From the NCBI GenBank assembly GCA_015499995.1, contig JADNRV010000173.1, forward strand, positions 1-64,000: a stretch of DNA of 64,000 nt. Direction: 5' to 3'. The position numbers and the translations under genes are program-made. The stretch's first letter is position 1, and each line of letters starts with the position of its first letter. Positions 1 to 11,554 of this stretch are shown piece after piece. The DNA is from Flammula alnicola. Taxonomy: Eukaryota > Basidiomycota > Agaricomycetes > Agaricales > Strophariaceae. The notes under the pieces are model-generated. The model saw only the letters and a program-made list of their open reading frames with translations. It was not told the origin of the DNA and searched no databases.

Positions 1-132
1 TGGAGCCGCACTATTACAACGACGCCAATTGTCGGAGAAGACGAGGCTGGCGAGTTCTTTTTGGGGTCATTGCGCTGGTGGTGCTGCTTCAGCGACGAAT
101 CATTCGAGCGTGATGCATGGAGAGTGTGGTAA
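1..132 (+). CDS. possible 3' end of a gene cut by the window edge
   Basis: Reading from base 1 in frame 1 gives 43 residues and a TAA at 130-132. The composition looks protein-like (acidic stretch, then a Trp/Cys-rich tail ending in RDAWRVW). Two other frames are also open here, so the call rests on composition only. If real it is the last exon of a plus-strand gene lying to the left and converging on the gene at 542-3256. No family recognised. Confidence 0.25.
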   Translation, partial: WSRTITTTPIVGEDEAGEFFLGSLRWWCCFSDESFERDAWRVW

Positions 133-541
133 TCCTTTGGTAAATGAGGAACGGGAGGAGGAGATTGGGGCTGGAATCCCGGTATTTCTCCTTCAATCCG
201 CCCATGCTAATGCCCGCATCAGTTTCCAAAACTTGCTGCTGCTTCCTGCTCCTGAAGATCCACTTGGACTCGACTCTCCCTTCTTCGATTGACAAGTTTC
301 CGCACTCAGTGTCGCCATCTGAATCGCTCCGTCTCCAGCAGGAGCCGAGACTTGCCCGCGTCAACGAGGCAGGGTTCGTCTCCTTCTCCAAACGTCGGAG
401 AACTTGTCAATCGATAACCGCAACGACCGCCGATTTTCATCAGCATCCTTTATCTTCATGCTCATCCCTCCTCGACGCCTCCCACCTTTCCTCCTCTCTT
501 GCATGCTCGCTCTACCGATAACCTCCCTCTCGTGATCATCA
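133..541. other. short intergenic stretch
   Basis: The bases lie between the possible left-edge exon and the stop of the next minus-strand gene. Several overlapping open frames are shadows without splice support. It is probably the 3' UTRs of convergent genes. Confidence 0.4.
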
Positions 542-3256
542 TCACCAACGCACCGAGTACAACCCCACCTTGCTTTTCCACCTCCCAGAAACTTTCCTCG
601 ACAAAGAACGACGAAGACTCTCCTTCCCTTTCTCCTTCTCTGCAGCGCTGACAGCGGCAGCCGGCGTGGTCCAAGAACGCTCGAATCCCATACCCTTGCC
701 CATATGCATCCCAGGAATCCTCTGTCCCCAACAGCGACGACACGGCCCGAGTACTGCCAAAGACAGTGTAGTATGGTTTACCACTTCCTCTTCGTCGCTA
801 TGCGCATGCGTAGGACCAGACTGCTTGCTCCTGAGCTCTTCGATGCGCTTAGGGGTTGCAGGGGGCGCGGACGAGACGGTTTTAGCAAGCCTTGAGCTAC
901 CCTCCTTTTCCAACGGTGGAATGGTGCCGACCATCTTCTCGATCGCGTCGAATCCCTTCCCAGAAAAGGGAGCGTCCGAGGGTTCGCCGTCGTTGACTCT
1001 AGGCATGAGGCGGCTGAAACCACTATCGCTAGTATTGCCGCTAGCAAATGAATGAACCTCTTTCCGTTCGCTGACGGCGTCGAGATGGTCGCCCTGCTTT
1101 CTCGTCAAGCCTACAGCTCCAGTTCCTCCAGTTTCAGCTCCCATCGTGCGCTTCGTGTCAACGCCGTCAAGGCTATGTCTTCGACTCGACGGCAAGCTGT
1201 GCGATCTAGAATCTGCACGCATCACCTTGAGCCCCTCCCTATGCTTCAGCCGCTCGAGCTCCGCAGTCTGCCTCCGCTCCTCTCTTTCCTTCTCTTGCCT
1301 CTTATACGCCTCAATCAACGACGCTGCGGGCGTCACCGAGGTCTTCTCCCGCTCTTTACCACTGGAGACAGGAGTTGCTGGTGTGGAAGAGCTGTCACGC
1401 GTATCCTGGGCTTTCGCCGGACGCGATGTCCCTGACGAAGAACCGAGAGTACTGACAACTGGACTGCGTGCAGGCGAGCTGCCGCGCGAACTGGATCGCG
1501 AGCTCGCCCCGGATTTCGAGTAGGATAGAGGAGGACGGAGAGATGAGGAAACCATGGCTGATCCAGCGGCGATGGAGTGGTGGATGCCAGGTGGCGCATT
1601 GGACTGGGGTACTGCTTTCCGAGCGGCACCGGGTAAAGCGGCAGAGGCGGAGACTGAACGGTGAGGGCTTTGGTGAAAAGACTTATCGTGCAGCAGGGTG
1701 TGGGATTTAGAAGCAGAGCCCGGTTCGCCATGAAATTCCTGGGAGGTGTGGAGAGGAGAAAGAGTTAGAGGCGAGAAAGGAGCGAGAACAGGAAGAGGCG
1801 TGTGTCGCGCTGGCGAAGATTGAGGACTCGAGGGGTGAGAAGATTGTGCACTGTGAACGTTGCCGCTGGGACGTCGACGAAGCACATTGCGCAATTTTTT
1901 CTCCTTTTCCCTCCCTTCAGGCGGTGTAATGGGTGGCAAAGTCTTCTCCGTGTATTTATCTGACTGGCTGCCCATGAACTGACCCAAAGTAGCGATGTTC
2001 TGGTCAAGGGCGTCCAAATTCATGTCGAACTCGATGCCTCTGCCGGCGCTCACGTCCCTCTGGCGAACTCTATCTCCTCCATCGCTCACAGTACCTCGTC
2101 CTCCAGCGATAGTAGACTCGAGATCCTTCCTTTTCATATGAACGATTCCAAGACCTTCCGACTCGCTGCCACTCGTCGCGCTGAAATTGCTCGTCGTCGA
2201 GATGGGCGCAGGCTTTGCGAGAAGCCGCTTCATCATAGCCATCGTCGACGGCGAGTCCGGAAGATTAGACCCTCCTGTGGTCGGACGCGGAACGGTGATA
2301 TACTGCGCGTGCGACCAGCCTTGCCCCTGGGCCGCGTTTAGAGATTGTGACACGTTCGAAGAAGAGGTTTTGGAGTGCAGTTTGTGGCCATGGGTTGGTG
2401 GCGACGATTGGGGGGACGAGTGGGGAGACGACAAAGAGCCGGAGGTTGCGTGATAGTGCTGCTGCCGTCGCTGCGTCGCTGGTGACGCGGCGGCCAAGTT
2501 GAGAGGCTGTGGAGTAGCTCTAGGAACCGCAGCTTTGGGTAGAGAGGAAGGAACGATAGGTGTCGGCGGCAAGGGAGATGCGAGAGAAGGTCTTCGCTGA
2601 GGAAAATTCGAGCCTGACTGGGAAGGTGGGGTGGAGAACGTGTTGTTCAATCCTGGTGGTGACGCGAGATGGGCCGGTCGCACACTCGACGTGGGACTCG
2701 CTGGCGACACTGGGTGTGTGGGAACGGCCATGGCAGCCCCTTGAACAGGATTGGGACTTCTCGTGGGAAGCATCGGAGGAGGAGGAGGACCACGGGGACT
2801 AGACCACCCAAGCGGTACACCTGGCCCTGCTGGAGGTGGAGGTCGTTTCTTCATGCTCTGCCTCCCATGGCTATGACCAGAACTACTTTCAGCCAACGTT
2901 CGGAGATGGGATGATTGTTCCGATCCATAAATAACAGGTATGGCCTCTGATGGATCTGCACGTCTCTGATGCATTTCGACGTTTTCGTTACTCCCGTTTC
3001 TCCCGGGTGGGGGAATAGGTCGAGTTAAGGATGTAGACGAGGAGGATGCGGAAGAGGTACTACCACCGACGTTCAAAGTAGAGGGGGGCGAGAAATGCGT
3101 TCGACTGCGTTCTGCATTAAATTTCTTGCCAGCATCGGCTCCAGAAGACGGCAAAGATTGCAGAGATGGCTGGAGTTTGGTACCATGGGTAATCGCTCGA
3201 TGTTGGGGTGTTTCATGAGTCGTAAAAGGTGATAAAGTCGATTCTGCGTGAGCCAT
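542..3256 (-). CDS. large Ser/Pro-rich, intrinsically disordered protein (904 aa)
   Basis: One uninterrupted minus-strand frame of 904 codons, far longer than any other unspliced frame nearby, so it is coding. I chose the ATG at 3256 (MAHAEST) over an upstream in-frame ATG at 3355. The stretch between them looks like an intron or 5' UTR, with a CAG acceptor just before the chosen start. The protein is dominated by Ser, Pro, Thr and basic residues, with polyproline runs (PPPPMLP, IPPPG), many short SP/TP sites suited to phosphorylation, and a charged segment near residue 690 (KRQEKEREERRQ) that may form a short helix. The last 35 residues are basic and end in a RRSLSRKVSGRWK-like tail of the kind seen in fungal signalling and cell-cortex proteins. 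There is no transmembrane segment, signal peptide or catalytic motif. It could be a scaffold, but no function can be assigned. Confidence 0.75.
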   Translation of the reverse strand: MAHAESTLSPFTTHETPQHRAITHGTKLQPSLQSLPSSGADAGKKFNAERSRTHFSPPSTLNVGGSTSSASSSSTSLTRPIPPPGRNGSNENVEMHQRRADPSEAIPVIYGSEQSSHLRTLAESSSGHSHGRQSMKKRPPPPAGPGVPLGWSSPRGPPPPPMLPTRSPNPVQGAAMAVPTHPVSPASPTSSVRPAHLASPPGLNNTFSTPPSQSGSNFPQRRPSLASPLPPTPIVPSSLPKAAVPRATPQPLNLAAASPATQRRQQHYHATSGSLSSPHSSPQSSPPTHGHKLHSKTSSSNVSQSLNAAQGQGWSHAQYITVPRPTTGGSNLPDSPSTMAMMKRLLAKPAPISTTSNFSATSGSESEGLGIVHMKRKDLESTIAGGRGTVSDGGDRVRQRDVSAGRGIEFDMNLDALDQNIATLGQFMGSQSDKYTEKTLPPITPPEGREKEKKLRNVLRRRPSGNVHSAQSSHPSSPQSSPARHTPLPVLAPFSPLTLSPLHTSQEFHGEPGSASKSHTLLHDKSFHQSPHRSVSASAALPGAARKAVPQSNAPPGIHHSIAAGSAMVSSSLRPPLSYSKSGASSRSSSRGSSPARSPVVSTLGSSSGTSRPAKAQDTRDSSSTPATPVSSGKEREKTSVTPAASLIEAYKRQEKEREERRQTAELERLKHREGLKVMRADSRSHSLPSSRRHSLDGVDTKRTMGAETGGTGAVGLTRKQGDHLDAVSERKEVHSFASGNTSDSGFSRLMPRVNDGEPSDAPFSGKGFDAIEKMVGTIPPLEKEGSSRLAKTVSSAPPATPKRIEELRSKQSGPTHAHSDEEEVVNHTTLSLAVLGPCRRCWGQRIPGMHMGKGMGFERSWTTPAAAVSAAEKEKGKESLRRSLSRKVSGRWKSKVGLYSVRW

Positions 3257-5023
3257 AATGATTCTGGTGCCAAAAAAATTAGAGGAGCACAACGGTGATA
3301 TAGAGAGTGAAATACGCACGACGTCAATCGCGATGCGTGTGCTATACCTAGTCAACGTTCAACTCTAGTTCGTGAGGTCTATACCAACCTAGATAAATGA
3401 CCTGTAAGATACGGAGGAAACGAGATAGGGAAAAACTGACCATGGTAGTGGAGAGGAAAAGAAAGAGGAGCCGAGTGGGCACGTGTCGCAAGAGAGAGTG
3501 AAATTGTATTTGACAAGTAGTGGGCACGGCCGCCCAAATGTTTTGCACTTCCTAGCCGGAGATATCTCAGAAATGAAAGATTGGTGATAAGAAAAGAGTC
3601 AAGCCTCCAGCCAGTCTGCCAGAGCTGCGTCGATGGAGAAAAATGTGTAACCAATAGAGCCTTCCGCAATATACGAAACAATATACATTTCTCGCGCGTG
3701 TTTTTTTTCGGCTGCTATGTTTCAGCGATAAAAAAACGTGACTCACGGTCTCTGTGGGGAGAAATTGTGCCTGTCCCTTTCTCCCCAACTGCGCCCCACT
3801 CTCAAAGTCTCTCTTCCTCAACTAAAACCCAAACAACAAGAAAGTCGATATGTTTGGACTCTGGAGGCCAATGAATCGTCTGCTTGGCATCGCACACTGA
3901 CATCCAATGTCCGCCGGACGTTGCACTTACCGTCTCAAGTTCCGTCCTATCGCCCCATTCATCCAGATTCGTTTGCCTGCACGCGAATCTCCGTGCGTTG
4001 TGCAAGTCGTGTGATATGCCGATGCCCCATTGAACTTTGAAGACGTGTTCAGAGCAACGGCGGTGACGACGGGCGGTCGACGTCCACCCCATGGCAACAA
4101 CCGCCGGCTTCAAACCATCAGTGTTATAATTGTTTCCGGCTTTATCTTGCCTGGTAACCCATCACCGGCACCGCTCGTCCTCGGCCCGACTCCAGCGTTG
4201 ACGCACTGAGACAGTCCCCATCCAGGGTTAAGGTCTTCGTTTAAATATATGTACGATAGTAATTACCGACCGCCAGCATTCATTCATTAATCCAACAAGG
4301 TGAAGCAAGTAAGTACCTGAGTTCTTGCCATCATTCACTGATTATATTTCAGAAACTCATCCCAGAGCAGCAAAAAATAGCTTTCGGGATGGTTACAAAC
4401 GTGATGAACAATATAACGTTTTCGAAACCCCAAGTGATTCCTTCGAGTCTTCGACTTGGCCCTGGCGTGTCGCGCTCTTGCCATAAAACGCAAATTACCT
4501 TCTTTGTGTGAATTATTCAGCAGTCAGGGAAACATAGCTCCACCAAACGATTACATTCATCTTCGCGGTCGCGGCGTTGCCAGATACATAGCGCTCATGA
4601 CCAATTTAAATGTCTGGCCGGACGCGACTGTTGGATTGAAACGGTCCCAGGCAATGAGGCATACGTCCATATGCACATGCATATTATCAAAGCATCTTCA
4701 ACATGCGAACCGCTTCACACACCCAGACGTGACTTCGCACAGGGTTGATAGTCGAGGTCAGTATAGATATCACAATTTTGGATTTCGTGGAATGCTCAGA
4801 ACTACAGGTGATCGTTGAAATTCTCCCATACATAAGCGCATGTAGCCCAAACGGCGCTCACCAACTCTCGCCGCTCCTCCGGAATCCTCAAGTACGAATA
4901 ATACATACGCGCGCCCCCATGAACGAAAGCCTCCTACGTAGTAGCCTGCCTGCATGTCGGACTGCAAGCCGTGCTTTATCCTCCACCGGTACCTAGAATA
5001 TGTGCATCGCTCAACTGAGCGGT
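3257..5023. other. intergenic region without a confident gene
   Basis: The region upstream of the Ser/Pro-rich gene. There is an intron-like segment near 4310-4352 (a GTAAGT donor, then a pyrimidine-poor stretch ending TTTCAG) after a TATA-like ATATAT at about 4244. The ATG that follows at 4389 opens only a 41-codon frame. Other frames are short and unsupported. Confidence 0.4.
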
Positions 5024-5312
5024 CTGGAGTCTAGGGTTGCGGAAAAAACTCCGAATAAGTTCCCAAGTGTAAGTTACAATGTAATTTACATGTAAATTAC
5101 CTATTTTATGCAAGGTGGTTCGAGCACGGTTGGAGCACGGTAATCTTATCAGATTACGATTTCTGCAGCCAGCAGGCGGAGTCACGTTTTTTATCGTGGG
5201 AAAATACAGGATACGATGTATATTACATTACATGCCGTCGAAAATTGCGGACTTTGTAAATTGCATAGTTACATGTAGGTCGAGGAATAAGTTCCGCAAC
5301 CCTACTGGAGTC
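5024..5312. mobile_element. MITE, hAT-like, with 8-bp target site duplication
   Basis: A 273-bp element at 5032-5304. Its ends are perfect 13-bp inverted repeats (TAGGGTTGCGGAA at 5032-5044 and the complement at 5292-5304), with imperfect extension inward. It is flanked on both sides by the direct repeat CTGGAGTC (5024-5031 and 5305-5312). An 8-bp duplication and TAGGG-type termini are characteristic of the hAT superfamily. The inside has no open frame, but does hold a perfect 20-bp palindrome of the form GTAATTTACA/TGTAAATTAC near 5080-5100. It is a non-autonomous element needing transposase in trans. The perfect termini and duplications suggest recent insertion. Confidence 0.88.
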
Positions 5313-6105
5313 ACCAAGAGCGTCACCATTCCCACCAACTCCCCCCGACGTCATGTCAATCGAAGGACTGGAATCTGGATTTACCTGGATTTACGCACGC
5401 GGTCTATCTGTGCGGTCCATCTCGCCCATTGCCTCCGTCGACATTAGTACGATCAATCCATACGATCAAGATGAAACAAGGGTACAGAGCCCGCAGTCTG
5501 CGAGCCACGGCAGTCCGCCGCCTTCCACCAGTGACCTACCACGATTTTCGAGCTCTAACAGCCTCTCTCTGTTGCCTGTAAGTGTACTGGATGTATGATA
5601 TGGTCGTTATAAGTCACAGTCGGCTTTTTGTCATCGCGATTGCGTAAAGAACCGCTGCCGTTCGTACCGATAGCACCGACATATGGTCTCCGACGGCAGT
5701 GGCCTCGGAGTGGCTCAGTCTATCGCCCTCAGTGAAGCCCGTCATTCTCCGAAGGCTGCAAAATATCTAGAGATTCAATTGGCTAGCTCTGCATAATTTA
5801 ATTACGCTCAAAACCGGAATGGTATGGGTGATTCATGAACATCAAATTTTCTAATGATTATCCTATGAAAAACTCGTCTACGTGAAGTGGGGAACAAATG
5901 ATGTCGAAAAACATTGTTAATTACCGACCCATAATAAGGGCCGCATAGCGTGTAATCAGCGATTGTCGCTTTGGCATTGAAATGAGGGGGACGAAACGAT
6001 TATTAGCTACCAAAAAAATTAACATGATAGCGTACAAGCACCAAGCGCTGGTAGAACTTGAAGGTAAGTAGAAGGATTGTATCTTTTTTTTAACGAAAAA
6101 AAAAA
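5313..6105. other. intergenic, one possible exon
   Basis: Right of the MITE an open plus frame (about 5353-5578) encodes a Ser-rich stretch ending at a good GTAAGT donor (5579). No matching acceptor exon could be phased, so no gene is called. The insertion may have split an older gene, but the left flank shows no matching frame. From 5760 the DNA is AT-rich. Confidence 0.3.
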
Positions 6106-6942
6106 TTAAACGGCGCGATTTGCTGAAGCGTAGAATCCTCCTGGTGTAGGCTTGACACTGATCCTGAACATGTAGATGAGCGAACCAAAGAACAGCCAGA
6201 CGTATAACACCCCTGCAGAATTCGAAGAAAAATAGGTAATGCGTTAGAATTTCCGATGAAAGATCACCTTTTGCTAGAGAAAAAAGGACGCACAGAGAGA
6301 CCATGCAACACCCTGGATCGCAACGATTCTGCTGCACTGTTGGAAGAAAGGGCGCCATTTCTCTGGGTAGTCGTTCTGGGAGAGTTTATGGCAGCCATGT
6401 CCTGTGAACGGTGTCGTTTTCTGGATGATACCAGCGCCAGTGCCGAAGAAGACAGCCAGTATAAGCGCAACGAAAGTGGCAACTACCATGCAAGTTATTG
6501 ATGAGATAAAAGGGAACGACGGCCGGAGGTATCGCGAGACTCTTACCTCCGACTGGGGTCCAGAAATGGGCAAAACAGAGTAAGAGGGAGATGATGACGG
6601 CGGCGAGGAGGAGGCCTAGAGAGTTCTTGTATTCGAGGGAAGCGTAGTTTTCAGCGAAACGGCCGAATTTGTGGATTTGTTGGGATACGAGACCGAGTTC
6701 AGCACAAGCTGAAGATTTCCCGAAGTTGCACAGCGTCAGAAGAGGCTGCATGATACAGCCAGTGCGAGTGAGACGTACTCAAGGAGAAAATGAGAAAGAA
6801 ACCGAGGGCGTAGAGGATACTACGGATCGAGGGCACAAAGCGACGAGTGTCCTCGACCTCGCCTTCCTTATCTGAGAAAACAATTCAGGGAGGTTAGACA
6901 AGGTAGCGAAAAAAAAAACGTTTACTCACTGTTGGGCGCCAT
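6106..6942 (-). CDS. four-helix membrane protein (187 aa, 5 exons)
   Basis: The model closes: exons 6942-6930, 6871-6779, 6708-6547, 6482-6294 and 6212-6106, all with GT..AG introns of 58-81 nt and matching phases. The product has four hydrophobic segments at about residues 22-37, 65-85, 89-110 and 142-168. There is a Cys-containing loop (CHKLSQ, residues 120-125) between helices 3 and 4, and a cytosolic tail ending GGFYASANRAV. Topology and size resemble MARVEL/tetraspan-type fungal plasma-membrane proteins, but I see no diagnostic motif, so the family is not assigned. The first exon is only 13 nt and carries the start codon. An A-rich run (6102-6110) lies at the stop. Confidence 0.85.
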
Positions 6943-7878
6943 GGATTACCTCGACGAGCGATTAAAAACTGGAGATGCAGCAGTCAAACCGGCGAGCACT
7001 TCAAGAACAAGTGGTGGGGTCGTAGGAATTGAGGGAAGTGGAAGGTCTTAGATTGTCAGCCTTTATATGGCGGTCGACGGCGAACGGCGCGGAGAAGAGT
7101 TATTCAGTCCATGGTCTATAATTAGCACACGAGACTGTCCGATTGTACGAATTGACGCGGTCGGGCTGACACAATTTGCTGCACTGTTGTGGATTCGCCG
7201 TCTCTGTTTTATACTCTGCAGACGACGGTGGTCATCGACAAGGTCTTTTTTTATGGATGACTTGCTCCCAGATACGACGTATGTGGGTGACAATAGGAAG
7301 TCTCAGATAGATCAATGGACACCCGTCCGCTGCATCGTATTTTGGCGCCGGTGCCGATAGATCGCTTTCGGCATAAACATGAAAAGAATAAGCAACGATT
7401 CGTTGGCTCGAGTGAAGAGCATGTGCATTTGTGAGATGCGCTGGATCTGGTAATCATAGATCGAGGCTCGAGCGCCCTTCCGATGTTGAGTGGACGGGTG
7501 TGCAGGATGACAAGAGATCATCGGTCAGCATTGATTACATAGAGATTTTGATTTTTATCTAGTCTCGACCAATATCTGGATCCGCGACGACCTTGGATCG
7601 CCTTCATAAACTCTTCTGGATTTCCTCGCTGTATTTGTGGTGATGAGCGGGATTGGACGTTTTCGGAATTGTTCCCGGAGTCCGATGCACAGCCACCCAC
7701 CACAAACTTTTCGCCACTGTCCCTCCGCTCGTCACCGTCGCCCTCGACGCCGCCTCTTCACTAAAAGACGTCCTTCAGAGGATCAAGTACCTTGGCGCAT
7801 CCTCTCATATCTTTTCCTCGGTCGCGTGTCTTTCTGTCTGCTCGTCCTCCTGCACACGTATTCTCTTTTCCTGGCTAA
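6943..7878. other. intergenic region between divergent genes
   Basis: Separates the starts of the four-helix protein (-) and CBP3 (+), so it must hold both promoters. No clear TATA box or extra gene was seen; the short frames overlap one another on both strands. Confidence 0.45.
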
Positions 7879-9067
7879 ATGGCGTCTCGTTCGATTCTAA
7901 TTCGACAACTGAGGTCCAAAAACGCCGCGTTCTCCTCCGCGCCTACATTAATTCGGTACACGAGCACCAAAACCACTCAAAAGCCGCCACTACAGGCATC
8001 ACTGCCGCAGGAGCCTCCACAGCAGAGGAGCTGGCTGACGCGCAAGGTGGAAACGTCCCCCGCCGCGAAGCGTGTATTCTTGGGTATCTCGAATGCTCTT
8101 GGGTATGGAAGCCCCAAGCAGATGGCTGGAAGAAGAGCCCTAGCTTTCTATGAGCAGATATGTGCCATAAAACCTGACGAAGATAAGGAATTCTGGCAGA
8201 ATGGTACGTCGACTTCATATTGAATCCACATCATTTGGAAGCATTCTGTTCATTCAAACTCGGTACATTTCCATCGAACAACACATATTCATCCTGTGTT
8301 TCGTGTCGTACAAGTCAAGCTGACGATTCCGCCTCGCAGAATGTTACCTACCACCTACCTTCCAGTCGTGGTTCACCATCACAAATCTCCACGTCTGGCT
8401 CCTCACCGTGCGCCTCCGCGCACTCCCCGCCGCGCACGGAAAACACTACCACCAAGCGCTCATCGACCATTTCTTCATCGACATCGAAGACCGCATCCGC
8501 ACCGTCCTCCAACCGCCCACCGAGCCCACCCAGCCGTACACCTTCCACACATCCTTCTACGTCAACCCCAACGCGCCCCCACCCGACGCCAAGACCCCCG
8601 ACGGGAAGCCGAGAAGGAGCAGCCCCGCCCCGGATAGGATCGTCACGCGCCAGATGAAGATATTCAAGGAACAGTGGGCGGGCATGGGGCTCTCCTTCGA
8701 CCTCGCGCTGGTCAAGGGCGATATGGAGATGGCAGGCGCGGTGTGGCGGAACCTCCTCGGCGCGCGTGGGGCGCAGGGCATCATCTACTCAACGTCCGGA
8801 CCTGCCTTCCGCCGCTCGGTCAACCTCGTCGGCGGGGAGGTGGTCAATGTCTCCAAGGTCGATTTCGAGAAGGAGGAAGCGAGGGACGATCATTCGGGCG
8901 TTTATGATTTCCCGCCTGCGGAGGTGGACAAGTACTTGACATACCCCGAGGTGATGCGCGACGTGGTGGGTTATTGTAGGCGGGAGCTGAAGCGTCTTGA
9001 GGGGGTTAGCGATGAGGATATCATTAGTGGCGATTGGAAGAAGTTGAAGTTCGGGCGGGTGAGGTAG
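7879..9067 (+). CDS. CBP3: ubiquinol-cytochrome c reductase assembly chaperone CBP3 (UQCC1 family)
   Basis: Two exons, 7879-8203 and 8340-9067, give a closed 350-residue protein. The first ~50 residues are Arg/Ser-rich and lack acids, as expected for a mitochondrial presequence. The rest matches the ubiquinol-cytochrome c chaperone domain: the GSPKQMAGRRAL segment, then after the intron the CYLPPTFQSWFTITNLHVWLL block, a DHFFIDIEDRIR segment and the MKIFKEQWAGMGLSFDLALVKGD-type core (written in part: KIFKEQWAGMG). CBP3 works with CBP6 on the mitochondrial ribosome to assist cytochrome b synthesis and bc1 complex assembly. Length is in the fungal range (yeast about 335). The second exon is GC-rich compared with its flanks. 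Start chosen at the first ATG of the frame; nothing upstream in frame. Confidence 0.93.
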
Positions 9068-10480
9068 ATCTAATGGTTGGAGGGCATTGTTCTGCATGTG
9101 TTGTCGTTCTATCGTTAGTCTCGAATCTAATTTCCCCCTTCGTGGGTACGCGTTCGTCTAGGATATTCTCTCCGTTGGAGCGTTTGACAGTTTATTGACT
9201 TGCTAAACCCATCTTCGACGCTCTAGCCATCTCAAGTTGTTCCAGGCCAGATTTGAAACTTGGAGGGAGAACTTCCCTGTAGTCTTGCGCCAACTCTCTT
9301 AACCGTCCCAATTAGACGATTAAGAGAGAGGCTGGCCCGAGACTACTTTCCTGCGGACCCACAGTGCTCCGAATATATTACGTCCTCTCCCTGAGCAAAT
9401 TTATTTCTGACCGTCGAACTCTTATAGTTTTCTATCATCCAAAAAAAGAAAAGTGGAGTGCCGCCTCTCTTCAGCAATTTCACAATGCTAATCCACTGGT
9501 TCTTGCAGTACCTCTGAACCTTCGTGCTGCAGTACACGTCGGGAATTTACCACAGGATGTCCACATTTCAACCAGGTACGTTGGTCAAGTTTCTCGTTGG
9601 TAGAATTTCTTCGACGTATGCTATTTTATATTGTTAATTCGAATCTCTCTTTTCTAACCCTTATAATTTTCCCAAATGCTCGATTGTTCGTACTGCTTCA
9701 GTGTACACCCGTACTCCATTTTCTTGGCCAATGTATACTATACTGACATTTCTGGCTACGGATAGATCTGTGCTAATTAGCCTTGCCTCATAAAACGACG
9801 CCGGACATGTTTGTTACATATTGGGCATTTACATGGAGCCGAGGTTTTCTCCCCTCACACGTTCACTTCTGCCGTTTGAATTTGTCTAACAGATGGCAGG
9901 TCGAAACAGCTTCCGCAAAAGTAGTGAAGAAATTCAAACGCGACCGTCTAGATAGAGTCAATGTTTCTGTCGCTCCTCTGCGACCAGAACCGCCAGCACC
10001 CGCCTCAGGTGACGCTGTGCTTGCGTGTAATCGTTGGCCTCTCATGAGCGAGTTTCGGTTCTTTCTTGCGTGACATGATTTCGCCAAGCAACCCTCCGCA
10101 TAGGTAAAAACACCTTTCGCGGTGTAGGTGCGACCGCAACTGGCGAGCATCTTCAAGTTATTGATAGGGTCTGAGCTATCGATGATGTGAGTAAAATAAG
10201 TGATTGTCATCAATGTAGGGGTAGTCATCTTACATGCTAAGAGTATTCATTCCGATGGTGATAACTTGGTCACTCAAAGAGACTTAAAATTGTCGATGAC
10301 ACTTCACACCACGTCGTATCCATGAAAGGTCTTCTTATCGACCCAATAGCGTGTCGATTGATCCCAACGTTTGATTACATAGGCCGCGTTACACATCATA
10401 GAGTGTGTGATAGATAGAATAGAGAATAAGAGGAATCAATCAATATTTTATCTCGGGATAGAGTAATACAAGAACGAGAA
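9068..10480. other. intergenic, 1.4 kb
   Basis: Lies between the 3' ends of CBP3 (+) and MPDU1 (-), so it is a convergent interval needing no promoter. No spliced frame could be supported. An imperfect hairpin sits at 9294-9328. Confidence 0.45.
9294..9328. repeat. 14-bp inverted repeat (hairpin)
   Basis: Arms CTCTCTTAACCGTC (9294-9307) and GACGATTAAGAGAG (9315-9328) pair with one mismatch around a 7-nt loop. It lies about 230 bp past the CBP3 stop and could be a 3' UTR hairpin or the relic of a small element. No flanking duplication seen. Confidence 0.5.
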
Positions 10481-11554
10481 TTAATCCACCTTCCGGGCCC
10501 ATTTGCGGCCACCTGCGGATGAAGGTGTGCGCGGAGGAGGGGTTGCGACCCGATGCGTTGACGCAGTGGTCGCCGTCGCTCTTGTGGCCGTTGGTTGGTG
10601 GATCTGGGATTCCCATGAGGCAGGCTCGTATGCAGGCGACGCCCGTTCCTTCTCCTTCTCATACGGCGCGTGTTCCCGCAGACCAAACTCGTCCTTGACT
10701 TCCGACTCTCCCCAATACATCCATAGCTGTGCGCCCAAGACGATGTTGAGCAGGAGTGCCAACGCGAACCCGGCGGACACGAGAAGGTCGCCGACTTCGG
10801 TTGCGGTGGTGAATAAGCGGGCGAGGCACCCGGCGATCTGGCTTATGACAGCGAAAGCAGAGAGCTGTCCGGTGGATTGGGAGCGATAGTTTTGGCGGAT
10901 TTGAGGAAGCTTTGAGAAGAGCGAGAGCGGAAGGGTGGTCATTTGGAGCAACGCGAGGAGATCGGTGGGTATGGTGTACAAAGCAAACGCAGACGCGATG
11001 GTAAGGAGGGTACCGACAACGATCTTTTGTGACTTGTTATCTCCACGTGTCAGAGAACGCGTTGGGGCGTAGTAGACGATGAGGAGCGTGATGATGGTAT
11101 TTTGGAAGGTTAGGAAGAGGTTCTCGCCATATGTGGAGAATGGAAATTGATGCCTGAAGGCGTACGCGAGCGTGATCGCGTATGAGAGGGTCTCGAGGAT
11201 GTAGGCGGGCAGAGAGAGGCCCCGTGCTGAGCGTGCGTTCACAACTACGTTTTGCAGTGTAATTAGCATAGAAATGAAGCAGAAAGAAAGGACAACGTAC
11301 TAAGCAATATTTGTGGTACTTTCATAATGGAGCCACCAACTACGATTCCAATCCCTAGTCCTTTCGAGAGCGAGTATTTGAGGCATTTAACGTCACCGAT
11401 GTCGAGATTTTCGACTAATGACGTGTAACATTCCTGCAAGGTAAAGGTGAGTATTTAGAGCAACTTCAAGGTTTGATTGAAGACTTACCTTCCCTACTAT
11501 CGATATGCCTAGGTCCTTGACGAACCAGGGGAGGTTTTGTGTAATGGCAGTCAT
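10481..11554 (-). CDS. MPDU1: mannose-P-dolichol utilization defect 1 protein (PQ-loop)
   Basis: Three exons (11554-11489, 11433-11301, 11244-10481) close to 320 residues. The two PQ-loop motifs that define the family are present: KVPQILLIVNARSARGLSL around residues 60-78, and KLPQIRQNYRSQSTGQLS around 178-195. Each is followed by hydrophobic helices, giving about seven membrane spans. MPDU1/Lec35 is an ER membrane protein needed for use of dolichol-phosphate mannose and glucose in N-glycan, GPI-anchor and O-mannose synthesis. The C-terminal ~80 residues after the last helix are polar, Thr/Pro/Arg-rich and end in RKWARKVD-like charge, a fungal extension not in the animal protein (about 247 aa). 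The gene diverges from PRP6 with 138 bp between the start codons. Confidence 0.92.

Noticed and set aside
8408..8657. Long overlapping Pro/Arg-rich frames over the CBP3 second exon
   Set aside because: Shadows caused by high GC content of the CBP3 coding sequence.
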